Below, piece after piece: positions 61,944 to 64,000 of a DNA stretch of 64,000 nucleotides. Every line of letters starts with the position of its first letter. The first letter of the stretch is position 1. The notes beneath the pieces are model-generated. The model saw only the letters and a list, made by a program, of their open reading frames with translations. It did not search any database and was not told the DNA's origin. The stretch comes from Neisseria mucosa (lineage in GTDB: Bacteria; Pseudomonadota; Gammaproteobacteria; Burkholderiales; Neisseriaceae). The stretch lies in NCBI RefSeq assembly GCF_003044445.1, contig NZ_POWX01000004.1, positions 1 through 64,000 on the forward strand. The letters are read 5' to 3'. Position numbers and translations under genes: made by a program.

Positions 61944-63218
61944 TTACAACGCCGCCATCACGTCGGCAACGGTATGAAATGAGCCGAAAACAACGATTCT
62001 ATCATTTTCGCCCGCCTTAGCCAAAGCTGCGCGGTACGCCTCTTGAACGGAGGTAAAAGTTTGTATATTTTCGATATTTTGTGCTTCCAGTTTCGCCTGC
62101 AACGCGTCCGTCGTCATGCCGCGCGGCACGTCCAAAGGCGCGATATACCATTCGTCAAACTGGTCTTTAACGATTTCCAACACGCCGTCTATGTCTTTGT
62201 CGGACAGCATGCTGAACACGGCGGTGCGCTTTTGCGCAAACGCCAAATTAATCAGGCTTCGGCGCAGGGCGCGGGCAGCGTGGGGATTGTGTCCGACATC
62301 CAAAACGGTCAGCGGACGACCGGGCAGGACTTGGAAGCGTCCGGGGTTTTCAACCAGCAGCAATCCGCGCTTGATGGCGCCGATGTCCACCGGCAGTTTG
62401 TCGTTCAAACATTCCAACACGGTCAACGCGCAGGCGGCGTTGGAAAGCTGGTATGCGCCGCGCAATGCAGGGAACGGCAGGGAATTTCGGTTGCGCGCGG
62501 GGTCGTCTGAATGCTGCGGATGAAAGCGGTAGTTCCATTGGATGTTTTCCAAAGAGGAAAAATCGAAATCGCGCTGCACCATCAGCAGTTTCGCGCCTAT
62601 GGCTTCGGCGTGTGCGACCAACGATTCGGGGGCGGGGTTTTGCCCGCAGATTGCGGGTTTGCCGCTGCGGGACACGCCTGCTTTTTCAAAGCCGACCTGT
62701 TCGACCGTATCGCCCAAAAACGCCTGATGGTCCAAATCCACGCTAGTAACCACCGCGCAATCGCAGTCGAACACATTGACCGCGTCCAAACGTCCGCCCA
62801 AACCGACTTCCAATATCATCACATCGACTTGTTCGCGTATGAAGATATCGACCGCCGCCAAGGCATTGAATTCAAAATAGGTTAGCGATATTTCGCCGCG
62901 CGCCGCTTCGATGCGCTCGAAAGAAGCGGTGATGATGTCGTCTGAAACCGGCTCGGCATTGACGGCGATGCGTTCGTTGTAACGCAATAAATGTGGGCTG
63001 GTCAGCGTACCGACTTTGAAGCCTGCCTGTTTGTAAATCTGCGTCAGGTAGGCGCAGACCGAACCTTTCCCGTTTGTTCCCGCAACGACGACGACGGGGC
63101 ATTGCGGCTCGAGTTTCATGCGTTTTTTCACTTCGCCCGTGCGTTCCAAGCCCATGTCGATTAAGCCGCCGCTGTGGGCGGTTTCCAAATGCGAGAGCCA
63201 GTCTTGTAATGTTTTCAT
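61944..63218 (-). CDS. folC: Dihydrofolate / folylpolyglutamate synthase FolC
   Basis: A 424-residue ligase that adds Glu to dihydropteroate and folates. The P-loop is VVAGTNGKGSVCAYL; YFEFNALAAVDIF, LEVGLGGRLDAVN and LDVGHNPHAA follow. Start at 63218 (MKTLQDWLSHLE); six extra residues to 63236 are possible. Confidence 0.96.
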   Translation of the reverse strand: MKTLQDWLSHLETAHSGGLIDMGLERTGEVKKRMKLEPQCPVVVVAGTNGKGSVCAYLTQIYKQAGFKVGTLTSPHLLRYNERIAVNAEPVSDDIITASFERIEAARGEISLTYFEFNALAAVDIFIREQVDVMILEVGLGGRLDAVNVFDCDCAVVTSVDLDHQAFLGDTVEQVGFEKAGVSRSGKPAICGQNPAPESLVAHAEAIGAKLLMVQRDFDFSSLENIQWNYRFHPQHSDDPARNRNSLPFPALRGAYQLSNAACALTVLECLNDKLPVDIGAIKRGLLLVENPGRFQVLPGRPLTVLDVGHNPHAARALRRSLINLAFAQKRTAVFSMLSDKDIDGVLEIVKDQFDEWYIAPLDVPRGMTTDALQAKLEAQNIENIQTFTSVQEAYRAALAKAGENDRIVVFGSFHTVADVMAAL

Positions 63219-63353
63219 GTGTGTTTCGTTTTTCAAAAGGTCGTCTGAAACCGTCGTTTCGGAATAATTTGGACGGTTACTGCTGCTTGCGTGGATTATT
63301 TTTATATTGGGTTTAATTTGTATAGGACAAGACGAGAAACCGCCTTGCTGAGA

Positions 63354-63788
63354 TTAAATCGGATTCGCGTCATCCTGAGCCTGACACCAGCGCGCCCAAA
63401 CTTTCAGACGACGGTAAGATTCCTTATCCGCCATATCGGGCGTGACGCATTGCCGTATCGTTTTGCCATCGGCGTTCCACTGCAAAAACAAAGCGTAAGG
63501 GGTCAGCATCGTCGCACCGTCCAACACCGCGCCCTGCCCTTCTCCGTCTCCGCAAAATACGGAAGCGCGCGCATGGCGGTCGATGGCAATTTTCTTTACC
63601 GCACCCACCGTCCGCAAATTCACCACGCGCCAAGCGTGGACAAAACTGCCCGCCAACGCCGCCAGCCCGAACCACATCATCCAGCCGTAAAACCATATCA
63701 GGCACACGGCAACTGCGGACAAATGCAACAAGACGGACAAGGCTTTTAAAGAACGGGACGGCTTCAAGGTCGTCTGAAAAGCGCGCAT
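63354..63788 (-). CDS. YgfX-like membrane protein
   Basis: A 144-residue protein. LKPSRSLKALSVLLHLSAVAVCLIWFYGWMMWFGLAALAGSF gives two helices after the conserved KPSR start; the C-terminal part ends with CVTPDMADKESYRRLKVWARW, much like the D...FRRLRVxLRW end of the YgfX/CptA family. The start region translates an uptake sequence (FQTTL), so the first residues may not be translated as shown. It follows the partial upstream gene by four bases. Confidence 0.75.
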   Translation of the reverse strand: MRAFQTTLKPSRSLKALSVLLHLSAVAVCLIWFYGWMMWFGLAALAGSFVHAWRVVNLRTVGAVKKIAIDRHARASVFCGDGEGQGAVLDGATMLTPYALFLQWNADGKTIRQCVTPDMADKESYRRLKVWARWCQAQDDANPI

Positions 63789-63792
63789 CGCC

Positions 63793-64000
63793 TTACATCA
63801 TATTGTCGAACACGGGCGTAATGCTCAATTCCGCCTCTTCCATGTCCAAAACCATATCGTGGATTTCGGTATCGAAAAATTCCCAAAACGCCTTCAGGCT
63901 CATGTCTTGCGGCCACTTGCTTTTATCGATGTCCCAGCCTGCCAGCTCCGCCTCGAAAATCTGTTGGTAGCGTTCGTCAAAATAGGCAATTACGGCTTCC
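63793..64000 (-). CDS. Partial hypothetical protein, C-terminal end
   Basis: The last 68 codons of a gene starting beyond the right edge. The visible part (EAVIAYFDERYQQIFEAELAGWDIDKSKWP...FWEFFDTEIHDMVLDMEEAELSITPVFDNMM) is acidic and helical, with no motif I recognise. The stop (63793-63795) is four bases before the YgfX-like start, so the two are probably co-transcribed. Confidence 0.7.
   Translation of the reverse strand, partial: EAVIAYFDERYQQIFEAELAGWDIDKSKWPQDMSLKAFWEFFDTEIHDMVLDMEEAELSITPVFDNMM

Overview
The window is chromosomal DNA from a commensal Neisseria. The clearest sign is the DNA uptake sequence, which recurs dozens of times as AGGTCGTCTGAA or its complement, very often as inverted pairs behind genes. 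I know this dialect from the N. mucosa / N. sicca / N. subflava type commensals; meningococcus and gonococcus use ATGCCGTCTGAA. Seven Correia elements (TATAGTGGATTAA ends), a MisR/MisS two-component pair, an ACP/MliC-like surface protein and an lctP gene with a GntR-type operator all fit Neisseria. Species cannot be fixed from the sequence alone.

Layout. 1-2.8 kb: the tail of an IS3-family element, an atypical Nramp-like transporter and a secreted ACP/MliC-like protein. 3.1-11.3 kb: DUF1289 protein, recJ, mltG, ampD, zipA and ligA (DNA repair, cell wall and division). 11.4-13.3 kb: a small accessory pocket with an AT-rich putAbiC-like gene and a broken SRPBCC gene. 13.4-18.8 kb: fnr and hemN back to back across an FNR box, metNI behind a leader that looks like a SAM-II-type riboswitch with a terminator, then prfA. 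19-26 kb: apbE, an NSS transporter, a CAU tRNA, an isochorismatase-fold protein that has lost its catalytic residues, a PycTM-DUF3616 fusion membrane protein and a PepSY protein. 26-34 kb, all on the minus strand: hisH, hisA, a membrane protein, hisF, hisI, hisE, hinT and tatABC, followed upstream by lctP. 34-44 kb: guaA, smpB, radA, ctpA, envC, creA, yqgE and ruvX. 44-52.5 kb: an outer-membrane barrel, two poorly known proteins, nudF, folB, plsY, a patatin lipoprotein, queH and pheA. 53-64 kb: misRS, a Pat-like acetyltransferase, the rpsP-rimM-trmD-rplS operon, cvpA, a SPOR protein, folC, a YgfX-like protein and the end of one more gene.

Most of the window is ordinary core genome. The points that deserve a second look are the metN leader, the orphan PycTM-DUF3616 protein, the pseudo-isochorismatase next to it, the AT-rich AbiC-like gene, the non-canonical Nramp protein, the perfect palindrome upstream of lctP, a small repeat family in the his cluster, and the use of uptake sequences as coding linkers (five in ligA). 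No CRISPR array, rRNA or prophage was seen. Start codons were often moved inward from the longest open frame because the upstream part only translates an uptake sequence.
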